DNA of 64,000 bases from Sambucus nigra. Lineage: Eukaryota > Streptophyta > Magnoliopsida > Dipsacales > Adoxaceae. Under the pieces are notes generated by a model. That model did not search any database, was not told the origin of the DNA, and saw only the letters and a list, made by a program, of their open reading frames with translations. Positions 34,012-46,498 of the stretch are shown in pieces. The stretch's first letter is position 1. Every line of letters begins with the position of its first letter. A program made the translations under genes and the position numbers. The stretch is taken from the NCBI GenBank assembly GCA_949130495.1, contig OX422222.1, forward strand, positions 271,426,109-271,490,108. Reading direction: 5' to 3'.

Positions 34012-34690
34012 ATCTTGCACGTTGATTACTAAAAAGTAACCTGCGACATATTTTTAGTAGTTAATGAGATGTGTTGTAGAGCCTTTTTAAGAACTCTCGC
34101 AAGTCTTTCTCAGATCTGGTACAATGGGTTACCTTGAGTTAAGATCTCTAACTCTAAGTAATGGCCAATATTTTTGTTAGTAATTTCTATTTCAGAGTAA
34201 AAATTAGTAAGAAGATAGATCACTTGTTAAGTGTCTGGAAATATGAGGATGAAATGACATGGAAGTATATTACCAAATTTAATGCTGGAAATTTTGAAGT
34301 AGTGCACTATGACAAGAAAATTTGCATCATGGCGATTATGAGTGAGCAGTTACATAAGAAATGGTATTCAGAATTTCCTAAGGAGCCTTCAAATAATATA
34401 GTCGAGCTCTTGGTCAAAACATGAAAGATCATGATTGCCAAAGAAGCAATTGATGCAAAAGAGTGCAAATACAAGAAATTAGAAGAAGGTAATAGTTCTG
34501 GGATGAAGGAAAAGTCCAAAGATAGCACTATGGCGAAGAATGATAAGAATCCATGTCATAAGTACGACGAGTAAACTCCCTATCAATAGGATTTCACCAC
34601 ATCCTCGATGAGTGGCACAGAAAGTTGAAAACCTCAACTGGAATGAGAGATAATAGTAAGTATTGCAAGTTCCACAAAGGCCATGGGCAT
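34012..34690 (+). pseudogene. Gag C-terminal fragment (Tat1 second copy)
   Basis: Continues the gag of 13591-13976: NEMRC and a SQIWYNGLP stretch (about 34065-34130, frame-shifted), then IDHLLSVWKYEDEMTWKYITKFN and VVHYDKKICIMAIMSEQL (34215-34345), all alignable to T's gag (HLLSVRQKYGESTRDYITHFN and so on). It ends at YCKFHKGHGHC (about 34658-34690), which is the zinc-knuckle-like C-F-H-H motif. The T LTR starts at 34691, inside that motif. Stops at 34422 and 34573. Confidence 0.7.
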
Positions 34691-35279
34691 TGTTGATGTA
34701 CAAAATTAGATTACTCTAATTATTCAATCACAGATAAATAAATGAGACAAAATATTTTAAAGTGGTTCAGGCTTATATGAATGGCCTACGTCCACTGTTA
34801 TGTTATTACTGAGTGTTTAGGAATTCTCGATTACAAGTGCTATCCAGAAATTCCGATCCCCCTGAATGAGGGTAATACAATGTATTTATATCCTTGAGGC
34901 TATAATCTGAAAGGGTGATACATTAAATGATATACATATGAAAGGGTAATTCATTTAATGTTCTTCAAGCGTGTGCGTCCAGATGATAAGCATTCAATGA
35001 ATAGTTAAACTCTTGATTATCTGGCAATTAATGTTGTGGCCGAGGTGCAGCTGATGTGGTCGAGATGCAGCTCGAACCGCCTTAGTTGTTCGTCGTTTAA
35101 GAGTTCCTCGGAGCGTTGGTGTTCCTCGGAGAGCTGGAGTTCCTCGGAGTATACTTGTTGCTCGGAGTGAGTCTGACTTGGTCGGGGAAATAAACTTCCT
35201 CGTTTCTATTGTGCCATGTAGATTGACACGTGTCTTCTTATTATTCGTCCATATCAGCATACTAATTTTGGTATCAACA
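34691..35279 (-). mobile_element. 3' LTR of element T
   Basis: On the plus strand it runs TGTTGATGTAC to GGTATCAACA, with TGTTGAT/ATCAACA terminal inverted repeats. A minus-strand TATAAATA lies near 34885. CTCGGAG-type short repeats occur at 35105-35165. Confidence 0.85.
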
Positions 35280-35292
35280 GAAGCCCCCAATG
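35280..35292 (-). other. Polypurine tract of element T
   Basis: On the minus strand CATTGGGGGCTTC abuts the LTR start TGTTGATACC. The same junction recurs at 55771-55783. Confidence 0.65.
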
Positions 35293-35708
35293 TTTCATAT
35301 TTCGAACTTTGAGGAGTATGGAACATTCTTTCTCGGTATATGGAAATATTAAATTAACTTCCTGGGTTTTAGGAGCCTTTTCTTCGTATTTGAATTTCCT
35401 TCCAAATTCGCAGAATCCGCCTTTTTACATTTTTATAAGCGCTTCGATCTTCGTGCGCTTTTTGTCCTTTTAGCCGCTGGTAGCGTAATAGTTTCCTTTT
35501 CGTAATCATTTCTTTCGCCGTTTCCCAAGGCAAAGTATTTAAACTTCGTAGACAATATCACCGTCTTCTACCTTTTCCAATTTCTGCTTTCGAGTTTTCC
35601 ATAGTCTTTTTTTCTGTTGTGCGTTCATTCTTGTTTTCGTTTGTTGTCAACAGATCTCCCTTTTTCCTATAAGATCTTCTTCCTTCTTCTTCATTTCTTT
35701 TATTCACC

Positions 35709-38700
35709 ATGGTTTATATTATTGAATCTCTTGAGAAATTCCGTTCTGATTTCTCTATTCCATCTTGGGTAACTGTGGAGAATCTTTCTGAGCCTTTAGA
35801 TTATTTTCGTTTGGCTGAGGGACACTGGTTCCCTAGCCTCTTTATTGCTGAATGTGGATTTTCTTTTCCACCAAACCCTTTGTGTTTAGAGTTCTGTCAA
35901 TATTTCGATGTCGTCCCTGTAAAAATATCCCCCAACACATAGAGAATAGTTAATGGGGTACATAGGTTAAATAAAACTCATGGAACTCGTATAGGAATTC
36001 CTAAGATTATGTACTGTTATAGATGGGCTGTTCTAGATAATGTTTATTATCTAAAAACTAGATTTTTGAATAGGGCTTTAGTTGTCAATCTCCCTGATGC
36101 CAATAGGGATTATTTAGAACATGGGGTAATTATAAAAAATTGGCAACATGCCCCTTTGACTGGAGATGAAGTATATGAAGGTCCCAAATGCCCTCCATAT
36201 GGCAACGAGATAGGTTATTTTCATCTTATTTTATTTCTCAAACTATGATTTCATTATGTTTGAATAAATGCATGATTGACATTTCAATATGTTTTTGTTT
36301 GCAGTTGACAGCAAGAGAAAAACTCCCAAAGAATCAGAAGTTAATATAAAGCATTTGAAACATATCTGGAGTTTGCATCAGAAAGTTGCAGACGAGAACG
36401 TCAGGTCTGCTTCATACTTGTTGCAATACAGGGGCTATACATCGTCCTTTACTTCTCGTCCTGTGGTCAGCATTAGTGAACCATTGCCAGCTTCTGAGGA
36501 TTCTTCACTAGACTCTCACATTCCTCTGAGTCAGAAGATGGGCAAAAGAAGAGTTACTGCTATCTTCGAGGAGACTTCCTCTGCTGGAGATGGGAAAAGA
36601 AACAAGGTTGATGTCCCAAAGGGGACAAAGAAAGTGGATGCTGCCCCTTCTATTGTTCCTCAGAAGGCTGCCTAGAAGCCCCCAGTGGCTCCTGTGCAGA
36701 AGGATGCACCTGTGGAAATAATCACCATCTCTCCAACCAAAAGTTCTTCTTTGGTTGAGATTGTTGAGAAGACACCGAGGAGACTGAAGAAATCTTCCTC
36801 GGTCAGTTTTTCTGAAGCCATTCCCCAGCTCCAAGCTAGTGGAGCTGATGTTCCAACCATTATTCCTCCGAGTTCTGCAATGAGCTCGGTAAAGACTTGG
36901 ACCATTCCTGAAGTCCAAGGAATCGATAAAAACATGTCTAGGGATATGCTTACATCCCTAGCTACTTGTCACATTGCTTCAGTAAGTTTCTCTTATCCTG
37001 AATTTTTCTTTCTTTTAGTCAATATATGTATCTCGGCACTGATTTATCATTATTTTCTTTTTCAGCTGGTGAGTTGCTTTAACACAATAGTGAAGAAAGA
37101 TGAAGCACTCAAGGCTTCTAGCTCCTCATCTGGAGTGGAGGGTGATTTTCTGGGTTTGGCCCAATCTTTGAAGGAATCCCGTCAAAAATACGACGAGGAT
37201 AGGGGTGAATGGGAGAAGAAGTTGGCTGTCTCTGAAGCAGAGAAGGTACAGTTGGAAAATAAGGTGAAAGACTTGGAGAGAGAGAATAAAAAAATATGCT
37301 GAGAAGCTCACAAGCTTTGGGGAGCTTGAAAATAAGTTGAAATCGGCCGAGGAAGATCTGACCCTTCTGCGAGAAGTAAATCGCCAGAATGAGGAGGTGG
37401 AGGCCAAGTTGAAAACCACCGAGGATCTTCTATCCGAGAAGCTCTCCTTGGAGAAAATGAAACGAAAGGTGGTTGTGAAAAAATCATTTCGAACTGGTTG
37501 GGATAAAGGATGGGATAGGGGGTAGCAGTAATGATGACCCAAGTGCAGTATGGGAGTTTGAAATACTTCCGAGATGGTTGGGTTGTTGCCTTGCAGGAAC
37601 TGAAGGTTAATGAGGACTCTGAATTATTTTAACAACATCTTTGTGGCCCCCCTCCTGTAATTGAAGATGAGGAAGAAGATGAATTTGCGTCCGAGGAGTC
37701 TTCAATGATAGTAGGTGATCAAGTCCTTGCTCCACAACCCAATCAGACAGCCACCGAGGAGATCTCGTCTTTGCCTGCTCGTCTTGAACAAGTCTCAACT
37801 TCTGCCAACCAACACATTGTTCCCACCGAGCAACCAAGCTCCTCGTCCCAGCCTCCCGAGAAAGTCTTGGGAGACAAGGAAAAGGTGTGAAGTTGTTCGG
37901 TATTCTCTTTCTGTTTTTCTTTTACTTGTACTTTGTATTCTGAACGTTGTACTCCTTTTGATGATGTAATAAAATTACCTTTTTTGTTCATCTACATTGT
38001 TGATGCTCTGTCTGCTTTTTTATTAGCTCTTGCCTTCTCTTCTATACTCTGTCTTGATCTTCTTTTTTATGATTACTTTTTCTTTCTTTACTAGTTTCTG
38101 GCCCGGATGGATATGATATCTGCTAATGACACTAAGCTGATGCAGCAATTCCATGAATATTATAAGGCTGGTCATACTGAATTAAATGCATCAGAAGTTA
38201 TCGACATCCTTGGTCATGGTGCTTCAGAGCAGGCAGTTGAGGCTTATCAGTACCTGAAGGGTTTACTTGACCGAGCTGTGGCCAATAACGTGGCCTATTA
38301 CGAAATGATTGAAGACTTGCAAGGTACTCTCGATGAACTTCAGCAGCAGTATAAAGAGTCTTCAGTTCTTTTGCATGAAGGGTATGAGAAGAAACTCAAA
38401 CAACTTAGTGCTGAAACAGGTTATGACAAGATGCTTGCTGGCTATGAAGTGAGAGAGAGAACTATAAAGGGTGAAGTTGAAGCATGCAGACAGATCGCAG
38501 AGCTGCTGGAGCAAGAGAACAATAATTTGCAGAAAGAGTTGGAACAGTATAAGTCTGCAGCTTCATCTTCCACTGCCTTGGTACCGGTCATCGATGAAGG
38601 ATTCTCATTTTTAGAGGTTGAGAATGCCAAATTGAGGCAAGAATTGGACACCTTGAGAAGGTCGGGCACTTCTACTGCTACTCGGGGACGAGGAAGAGGT

Positions 38701-39435
38701 TCTCGTGGGCGAGGAAGAGTTGCTCAGGATGTTGCCGAGGAACAAAGTACTCAATCTGCTCGAGGATGACCAAGAGGTCTTCGTCGTACTATTAAAGACG
38801 CTCGTACTCAATCAACATTGGAAACCCAAGCGTTCCAATTGAATGCAAAAGATCGGGCTTTATCTTAAATGTCCAAGAAAATCCTTACTCTGGAGGATCA
38901 ACTTGCTTCAACAAAGTCTGCTCTGGATAATAAGGATGTTTTTACCAAAAGCCTTCACGAGCAGTTAGAGAGAATAACTTTCCAATTCCACAAACAACCT
39001 CGTGAATTCTGGATGATAGGCTACAATGAGGCCCTTTGTCACTTGGATGCTCGCATTGAAAATCCCAATAATGAAGGTTATAAACAGGGATGGTTGAACG
39101 CCCTGGGTGTATTAAAGCTAGAGCAGGGCCATTATTTATGGGATTATCATGCTCCTGGGCTGCTCGATCTACCAAATCCACCATTCAAGCTTGATATGAG
39201 TTGGATCCCTGCTCGGGCCATCCCTCACTGTTTGATCTCCCAGTATCTTGGATATTATGCCCTTCATTCGCAGGTTGAATTATCTCGTCCGGAGCATTTA
39301 CTGGATACACCTTCAATAGTGAACGTCAGAATGCTGCGAGATCTTAACTTCATTAATTCTCCACTTTACCTGGAAGATCCTCCTGCTGGCGAGGAGCCTG
39401 TTTCCAAAGCAGCAGGGAAAAGACCACTAGAATAG
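35709..39435 (+). pseudogene. Antisense spliced gene of element T (Transposase_28-like N-terminus, coiled coils)
   Basis: Starts at ATG 35709 (MVYIIESLEKFRSDF). The first exon resembles the plant 'putative gypsy type transposon' domain: PPNPLCLEFCQYFDVVPVKI, then RIVNGVHRLNKTHGTRIGIP and YCYRWAVLDNVYYLKTRFLN. Splice-like signals: acceptor TTTGTTTGCAG ending 36305, donor TTCA|GTAAGT at 36979 with acceptor TTTTTCAG ending about 37066, acceptor near 38097. Later exons give a Ser/Thr/Pro-rich linker, coiled coils (37090-37500; 38107-38680) and a C-terminal domain with PREFWMIGYNEALCHLDARI (38995-39060), ending at TAG 39433. It has a TAG at 35938 where the 56.4 kb copy has TGG, plus frame breaks near 37300 and 38770-38870. 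Function unknown. Confidence 0.6.
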
Positions 39436-39719
39436 GAAATTATGATGTAATAATTAGTACACAATTTAATATCAATGTAATAAACTTGTGTAATTCATTT
39501 TGGCTTTAATGAAAGAATTTCATTTTTGTTTGCAAATTTGTATTGTTGTTGTCTTGTATTTGTCAAACACTTTATATTTGTGCTTGCATAATATTATTGT
39601 GTGGTTCATCGACCAACTTAGTAATAAAAATTACAAGTATTAGTAATGTTGCTCGATCACTTAATAATGAAGTGATGAGTATAAAAAATGTTGAATTTTT
39701 TTCCAACCAACCAGAGTTG

Positions 39720-40290
39720 TTAAATTGTGCTTGTCGACCAACTATAGTTAGTGGGTTTTTATCCCCGACCAGCTATACTTGGTACTATTTAGAATGTTTT
39801 CTCCTCGTCGACCAACTACAGTTAGTGGGTTTTTATCCCCGACCAACCATACTTGGTTTATTTTGTTCTTCGAGAAACTTTTTGTAATAATCTTACCTCC
39901 CGACCAACATAAGTTGGTATTTGAGGGCATATCTTGTTTCCTAACCAACCGAGATTGGCCTTTTTAGGAGTCTCGTGTTCTCGCTCTTTTACCAACCGGA
40001 GTGGTCTGAGTTCGAACTATCATGTTCACTAGCTCTTCTACCAACCTGAGTTGGTTACGCTAATGTACGCCTCCTAACCAAAGGAGTATAGTTTGTTCTC
40101 GCCCTTTTACCAACCGGAGTTGGTCGTGGGTTTGAACTATCAGGTCCACTAGCTCTTTTACCAACCTGAGTTGGTCACGCTAGTGTACGCCTCCTAACCA
40201 AAGGAGTATAGTTTATTCTCGCCCTTTTACCAACCGGAGTTGGTCGTGGGTTTGAACTATCAGTATCAGTGTTGCTGAACAGCGTAGTGT
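39720..40290. repeat. Tandem repeats in element T 3' region (74-bp and 120-bp periods)
   Basis: A 74-bp duplication (GTCGACCAACTA at 39733 and 39807) is followed by a 120-bp unit in about three copies (TTCTCGCCCTTTTACCAACC at 40096 and 40216, and a weaker copy at 39979). Each 120-bp unit holds two CTTTTACCAACC(G/T)GAGTTGGTC motifs about 60 bp apart. CCAAC...GTTGG within each motif is a small inverted repeat. The same motif occurs in the pol linker at 51025-51110. Confidence 0.85.
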
Positions 40291-40389
40291 TGTACACTAG
40301 TATTCCCCGAAAAATTTTTGATAAAAAGAAAGAAGATGGAGAAACATCATCGTTTTATTCATATTAATGAAATTGCTTTACATTTTACA

Positions 40390-41465
40390 TCACTGATAAT
40401 ACTTGCGTAGGTGTTCAGCATTCCATGCATTCTTAAATTCTTCTCCTTCTAGAGTCGCTATTCGGTAAGTTCCTGGTCGAACAACTTCTGTGACTCGGTA
40501 AGGTCCATGCCAGTTTGCTTCCAATTTATTGTGCTTCTGAATGACCTTCTTTAGCACGTAATATCCTTCTTTTAAGTCGCATTTCTCCACCCTCTTGTTG
40601 TAGAACAGAGCTGTTCGTTGTTGGTAAACAACATTCCTAATGGCTGCCTCTTCTCTAACCTCCTCGAGCATATCCAAATCCAATCTTCTCATTAAGTCGC
40701 TGACTGGTGAATTGAAATTCAGCACTCTATATGTTAGAAGACCCAACTCGGCAGGTATTACAGATTCACTTTCGAATGCCAGCATATATGGTGATTCTCC
40801 AGTTGCTGCTCGGGGAGTTATTCGGTAAGCCCACAATACTGACTGTAGCTCATTAATCCAATTAGATTTAGCTTCACTTAGCCTCTTCTTCAAACCATTG
40901 AGTAATGTTATGTTCGTCACTTCAGTCTGTCCATTGCTTTGAGGATGGCCTGGTGCTGAATGAGTCTTCAAAATGTTTAATTATCGATAATAGGCAGCAA
41001 ACTCCTCGTTATCGAATTGTATTCCATGGTCTGTGATGAAGGCATGAGGGAGACCATATCGGCAGATGAGGTTCTTCCAAACGAACTGGTACACCTTCTC
41101 GTATGTCATATCAATAAGTGGCTCAGCTTCTACCCACTTAGTGAAATAATCCACTGCGACGACGAGGTACTTGAATCTTCCTCGGGTCGTTGGCAGTGGT
41201 CCAACCAAATCAATTCCCCACGTGGCAAATGGCCAAGGGGAAGTTATGGGTGTCAATAATGCTTGTGGAGTTCGTCGAATGGAGGAAAAACGTTGGCATT
41301 TATCACATCTTTTGGCATAGGCTATAGAATCAGCCCTCATCGTTGGCCAGTAGTACCCCTGCATCATTACTCTTTGTAAAAGTGTCCGACCTGCTACATG
41401 TGCTCCACAAGATCCTTCATGGATCTATTCAATCAATTCCTTCACCTCGGAGGGATGTACACTAG
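40390..41465 (-). pseudogene. Integrase of element T
   Basis: Minus strand. The start (HPSEVKELI, then a zinc-binding segment GYYWPTMRADSIAYAKRCDKCQ at about 41360-41295) lies next to the D insertion. Core: Asp in WGIDLVGPLP, Asp in FITDHGIQFDN (about 41045), Glu in GHPQSNGQTEVTN (40935-40905), then WAYRITPRAATGESPYML and a C-terminal tail with ANWHGPYRVTEVV, ending NAEHLRKYYQ at 40390. The DDE residues are intact. One in-frame TAA at about 40982 and another stop near 41428 interrupt it. Separated from RNase H by element D. Confidence 0.8.
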
Positions 41466-42922
41466 TGCGAGGGGAACCGAGTGTTCGTGTAGGGACACTA
41501 TCGTTGATTTCGGCTCCCGCTCGACATACAAAAGAACCTAAGCTACAGCTATACTTGACAAGCAAGTAGAGCGGTAAGTCGGGTATCGAGAATCCACAGG
41601 GAGTTATTAAATTTCAGATGTTAATTGTTTAATTACTTCAGGAATAAAAGTGTAAAAGGTGATAGGTGGTTATGGTGACTAAAGAAAATGAGTAGTTACG
41701 CTAAATTAAAGTAAGGCGAGGATCGGGATCGCATTCTACCAATCGGATCGAAACAACTACTAACTAGAGTTAAGGCTCGAAAGCAATCTAATCGAGCATT
41801 TACAATTAAGCGTAAACATCACACAATAAGGAATTTAAGCCAAAGTTGCGAGATTAAACATTTAACTGAAAAATGGTCGCACGCGGATTAAACTCGGATT
41901 GTCGCTATGAACTCTAACGTTGCATGACAAAGAAAGATAAACGCTTAGCAATCCAACTTTGATACGCGCGGTTTCAATTAAACGCGATTTTGCACTAAAC
42001 CTAGTTTTCGGAGCTTGGGGCCCGAAAATGGCGGAAATGAAATCCCGACCCTATTTATCTAAGGGTGCATGGTGAGTTAAACTAAATTATGCTAATTAGA
42101 CTAAGAAAGCAAGAATTAAAGCAATAAAACTATCTAGGAAAGCATGGAAACTATCTAGAAAGCAAGGGAAGAATGAAATACAACTAGATTAATGGTGAGG
42201 GTAATGAATAATACAACTTACAATCCAAATGGGGTGTCAAACCAAAGAGAATTGAAGCCAAACCAAGCAAAAACCCCAAACCCTAGCTAAGAACTAACCT
42301 AAAAACGTATGAAACTAATTATCTCTGAATATTACAACAAAATTAGCTTATATAGTAAGTTAGAATAAAAGAAAAGAAGAAAGAAAAGAAAAGAAAATAT
42401 CTGCAGAAAAACAGGGGATCGATCGATCGACCCCTTTGGTCGATCGATCGACAGTGTAATTCGTGGCAAAAATAAGAATGGTCGATCGATCGACCCTTAT
42501 GGTCGATAGATCGACCAAGCAGGGCAGCCTGCAATCCTCCCTGTTTTGGCATACAATCCAACGTCGATCCAATCGCCGTAACTTTGTCGTTATGCATCGG
42601 AATCGCGCACCGTTCGCGGCCACGCGAAGCTAGCGAGGAGGGCTACAACTTCCGTGTAGATGTCGGGCCAGGTGCCCAAACTGTCAAAAGACTAAAATGC
42701 CCTTGCGCGTGCGGTTGTGTACGGAAATCGAGCGAAACGCATCCGGACTTCACACTTAGCATCCAAATACCTACAAAAGCTCAATTAACACCTGCGAAAC
42801 ATCTTATCATAGAAATCCGAGGGTTGTCCGGTTAACGAGCATAAATATAGGGAATAAGATACCCGAGGGGGCTAATAACGCGTATGTTAACGGGTGAAAT
42901 ACGCAATATTTCCGCCGTATCA
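41466..42922 (-). mobile_element. 3' LTR of element D
   Basis: On the plus strand it runs TGCGAGGGGAACCGAG to CCGCCGTATCA. It contains two pairs of GGTCGATCGATCGACC-type palindromes (42417-42452, 42480-42516). Confidence 0.9.
42417..42516. repeat. GATC-rich palindrome cluster in D LTR
   Basis: Four blocks built from TCGATCGATCGA, arranged as two head-to-head pairs separated by CCCCTTTGG and CCCTTATGG. Each block is self-complementary and each pair can form a longer hairpin. The same cluster lies at 49764-49863 in the other LTR, and a related pair at 47103-47144. Confidence 0.85.
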
Positions 42923-45240
42923 CACTCCCTAACTTACACATTGCTAGTCCCTAGCAATGAAATAAGATGCAACAAGAAGAACAAGTAAACCAACACAGGA
43001 GAGAGTACAAAAGTATGGTATAAAAGCAATAAAAAGATAAAGCCACTTTCGCGGGCGATTCGATTGCATTTAACATATGCAATAAGCCGTTAAACCCCTA
43101 GGTTACCCTAGTGGATGAGTGTCGTCTCGTGAGAGTTTTCAGGGATGAAACCCACAAACATCATAAAGTTTCCTCAAAATATGCCCAATCAAGTAAGACA
43201 AACTCATCAGTGCGAACAAGATTTCAACATGTTATTAGCATAGTAAACGAATTCGCATGATAAGTCCGTAGTTATTAACATTATCGAATGCACCTCAATG
43301 AATCGAAACTCTAGCATGTGGAAGGGGAGTGAGCATATGCAAAGCATGATTTGGCGAAAAACTTAAATAACTCGGATACTAAATCAAAGCATGCATATAT
43401 TCAATCCTCACGGGCATTACGCTAAACAAATGAATTCACTATGAAAAGGGAGGTAATACACGGGACATGCGGGCATAAAGAGTAAATGTAAATCGAAACT
43501 AGGTCGCGCACATGTCACAGATGAAGAACGCTATATAGGAAATAAAAATTGCAATCTCAGTGAAAGGATACCGCACACTAAAAGAGGCGAAATGCATTTT
43601 CGCAGATTATCAACACTATTTAAACATTTGAATTACATCTACTTAAGATCACATAGGACTTGTAATAGGGTTGTAATGTATGGCTAGGTTAAGGTACGAA
43701 ATGAAAGGGAAGTATATAAGGATTCAAAGTGTTTGGGGATGAAACTCGGAATAATGTAAAAAGTGGGCAATATCAAAAGTTGGACAAAGATGTCCAAACG
43801 AGCATAGATATAACAATCGAGAGAGTAATCAAAGCTTATTGAAACACTACAAACACTATAAACAACTTTCTCTTTCTTTTTCTTTTCTTCCTTTTTCTCA
43901 CTTTTTCTTTTGTTTTCTTTGCTTTTTGCTTTCTCTTTTTCTTTATTTTCTTTTTCTGACACTTCTTACTCTTTTCATACTCAAATTGCAACCACACAAC
44001 AATAATAACATTCAATTCCAAGCAACAATCCAAACAAGGGTATGTAAGGTAATATATATGGTATAAAACTCCAATTTGGAGTTGGTTATGGGATTTTGGG
44101 TAATGAAACGAAAGGCTAGTATATAGGCTCAAGTGGGTTGACTAGGGAACATATAAAAGTGAGGTCAAGGTCATATGGGTGATATATCAAAGAGGGCCTA
44201 TGATCATTTCACAAAGTATACGCAATTCGCGAGTTAAAACAACATATGAAAATCATGCTCAAGTAACACATTTCAATGATGAACTCAATTAATGAACGGT
44301 CAATGAAAGAATAAAGAGATTACCAACGACTGTAACGTTTTCAAAGAGGAAAGAATAGTGTATACACTCACAAATGAAGATAAGTCTCTAATCTCACTCG
44401 GTGTAAGTATATACAATGCAGCAAAAGCATACCGGGTTATAAAAATCTTAAGCCAATTCAATATAACAAGAATGGTGCATATGTTCACGGATAAAGTTGA
44501 ATTCATGAAGTTATTCATAATATTAATGATTTAGGGACTAAAATCTAATAACTTCTAAAATCGAGAACATGCATAGTTGAATTGTCTATTTGATCGGGCA
44601 ATTATTAAAATTTATCATCGAAAACAAGGCAAAATGCCCAACAAAGGAGAAAAAAGAAAGAAAATATTTTTGAAATTTTTAAAATTTTAACAAAAACATG
44701 CTTTGTAACTAAATTGTAATCAAATCCAAGGACTAAACAGTAAAATGGATAGACTATCCTACACCCCCTAACTTAAATGTTGCATTGTTCCCAATGCGTC
44801 CATTAAAGAACACAACACAAAGCTAGGAAAAGAATGATATTACCCACACGTGGAGCGATCTCCATAAGTACAAGTCCAAATGAAGCTGCAAAACAAGTTA
44901 GTACAAAGCAAATGAAGAATATGTACCGATGTATCAAGTGAAGAGAAATTATGTCACAAGTCACAATAATATAGAGGGGCTGAAGTGCAAATACTAGATA
45001 AATTGATGGTGAACTTTTTGATTTTATAAAATGGAAGGTCACACACATCAAAATCCAATAAACAACCACAAACTACATTTTCATTTCTCATTTCATAAGT
45101 TCAATACAAAATAACTTAATACATTACAACTTCTGAAATAAAAGAAATACAAATACAAATAAAAATAAAAAGTACAGATAAAAAGTAAAATACACTATCC
45201 GATCCCAAAATACAAAAATGAAACCCAACACAACAACAGC
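42923..45240. other. Element D 3' non-coding interior
   Basis: No gene is recognised. It includes a pyrimidine-rich tract (43866-43957). The repeated phrases 'gtcgcacgcgg' and 'aaagcatgc' are dispersed. The minus-strand polypurine tract should adjoin 42923: the minus strand there reads AAGTTAGGGAGTG, which is a fair candidate. Confidence 0.5.
43866..43957. repeat. Pyrimidine-rich CTTTTT tract
   Basis: Almost pure C/T for about 90 bases in irregular CTTTTT/TCTTT units. The Lys/Glu-rich and Phe/Leu-rich ORFs over it are artefacts of composition. Confidence 0.85.
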
Positions 45241-46478
45241 CTAGTGGCCAGAACCACTAGGATCGGAGTGGTCCTGAAAATGAGGAGGCACTGGCGCGTC
45301 GGAATCACTGCGCTGCAGATAAAGATCTCTCATCATCCGCTGCATCATCCGGTACTCCTGTCTACTCTGTGCCCTGGCCTGCCTCTGCACTGACCACTCC
45401 TGCCACTGCTCGGCCTGAAACTTCTCCTGATGAGCCTGCTGCTGAGCCCACTGCTGCCGCGGATCGGCCTGCAACTGGTCCAGGCGCGACTCCCAAGTCT
45501 CCCACCTGAGCTGGGTCTCCTCCCAGCGCTGGTCCTGCACTGCCTGGTATGCCGCAAAGCGGGCATCATCCTCTGTATGTGGCACGTGAGAACCCTCACC
45601 AGTCTCCATCTCTCTAATCTCCTCCTCCTCGGCCAAATCGTCAGCAACCTCTGCCTCTTCGTCGCCGGTTGCCCCCACTCGCGCTTCAGCATTCTTGTGA
45701 TGTTGGCCTGTGTTAGAAACTCGAGTGGATCGTGTTTGCGGTCGGCGATTAGCTCTGGGCAACCGTGAGAAATACATATCTTAGTGATGAGGGCAGGAAA
45801 AGGGAGGGAAAATGTCTTGGCTCTCTCCTTGGCCGTAGCGCACATCATATCCATAAATATGTTGGGAAAACTGATATTGCCCAAATTATTAATCAGTGCG
45901 TAGATAAATGCGGCGTGCTTGTGACGCACCTCAGATCGGTTGCTCGTCACCATAAAGGAGTGGACATTGATGTAGTGAATCAGTCTCGGTAAGTCCTCCA
46001 TTGCAGCCGAGCGGAAAGCCATTCTCTTCCATTCTTCACCCGGTGCAAGGCTCTCTATCAATGTCGTCAAACCAAAAACATCCCCATCGGTTAAACTGAC
46101 AGCGTTCTCGGGGTTCGGTACATGCATGAAGGCCGCCAAATCAGATAAGCGGAAAGGTACCCTCACCCCTCGAACCATGGCCTCAAAAGTGGTCGGCCCG
46201 TCACCTTTCACCACCACTAATGTCGCATAAAATATTCTAACCAATTCTTCATTAATGCGCCCATTAGTGGCGAGAAAAGTCTCCCATCCCTGGCGCCTCA
46301 GAATAACGCGCGCCTCACTCGGCAAATCCTCAAGCTTCCAGGCAAGATTGTAGGCCAACGGCCTCTGAGCAGTCTCGAAATAGGCCTGAAACCATTCCCG
46401 TTCTTTCTTGCAACGGAAACCCTCGAAACCCAAGGTGGGCATGCACACAGTGGAGTTATATTTCTTTGGTTGTGCCAT
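45241..46478 (-). pseudogene. ORF2 of element D: Athila-type plant transposon protein, frameshifted
   Basis: Starts at ATG 46478 (MAQPKKYNSTVCMPTLGF). Residues 15-230 resemble the 'putative plant transposon protein' domain (Transposase_32 type) of Athila elements: WFQAYFETAQRPLAYNLAWK, VRIFYATLVVVKGDG, RVPFRLSDLAAFMHVP, RHKHAAFIYALINNLGNISFP. The natural-looking acidic and glutamine-rich tail (GDEEAEVADDLAEEEEIREM, then WEETQLRWETWESRLDQL) lies in another frame, ending at 45241, so a frameshift occurred between about 45790 and 45680. Function unknown; not a transposase by mechanism. It contains no catalytic motif that I recognise. Confidence 0.65.
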
Positions 46479-46498
46479 TTCAACCTACAAAACAAGAA

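Noticed and set aside
42343..42623. ORFs with repeated RSIDR/DRST peptides (also 49690-49970 and 46892-47342)
   Set aside because: The peptides are forced by the TCGATCGATCGA palindromes inside the LTR of D; the ORFs overlap in several frames and differ between strands.
43684..44132. Lys/Glu-rich proteins over the pyrimidine tract
   Set aside because: Low-complexity translation of a C/T-rich stretch, no homologous features.
45430..45992. Plus-strand ORFs opposite D's ORF2
   Set aside because: Shadows of the minus-strand reading, which has the recognisable domain.
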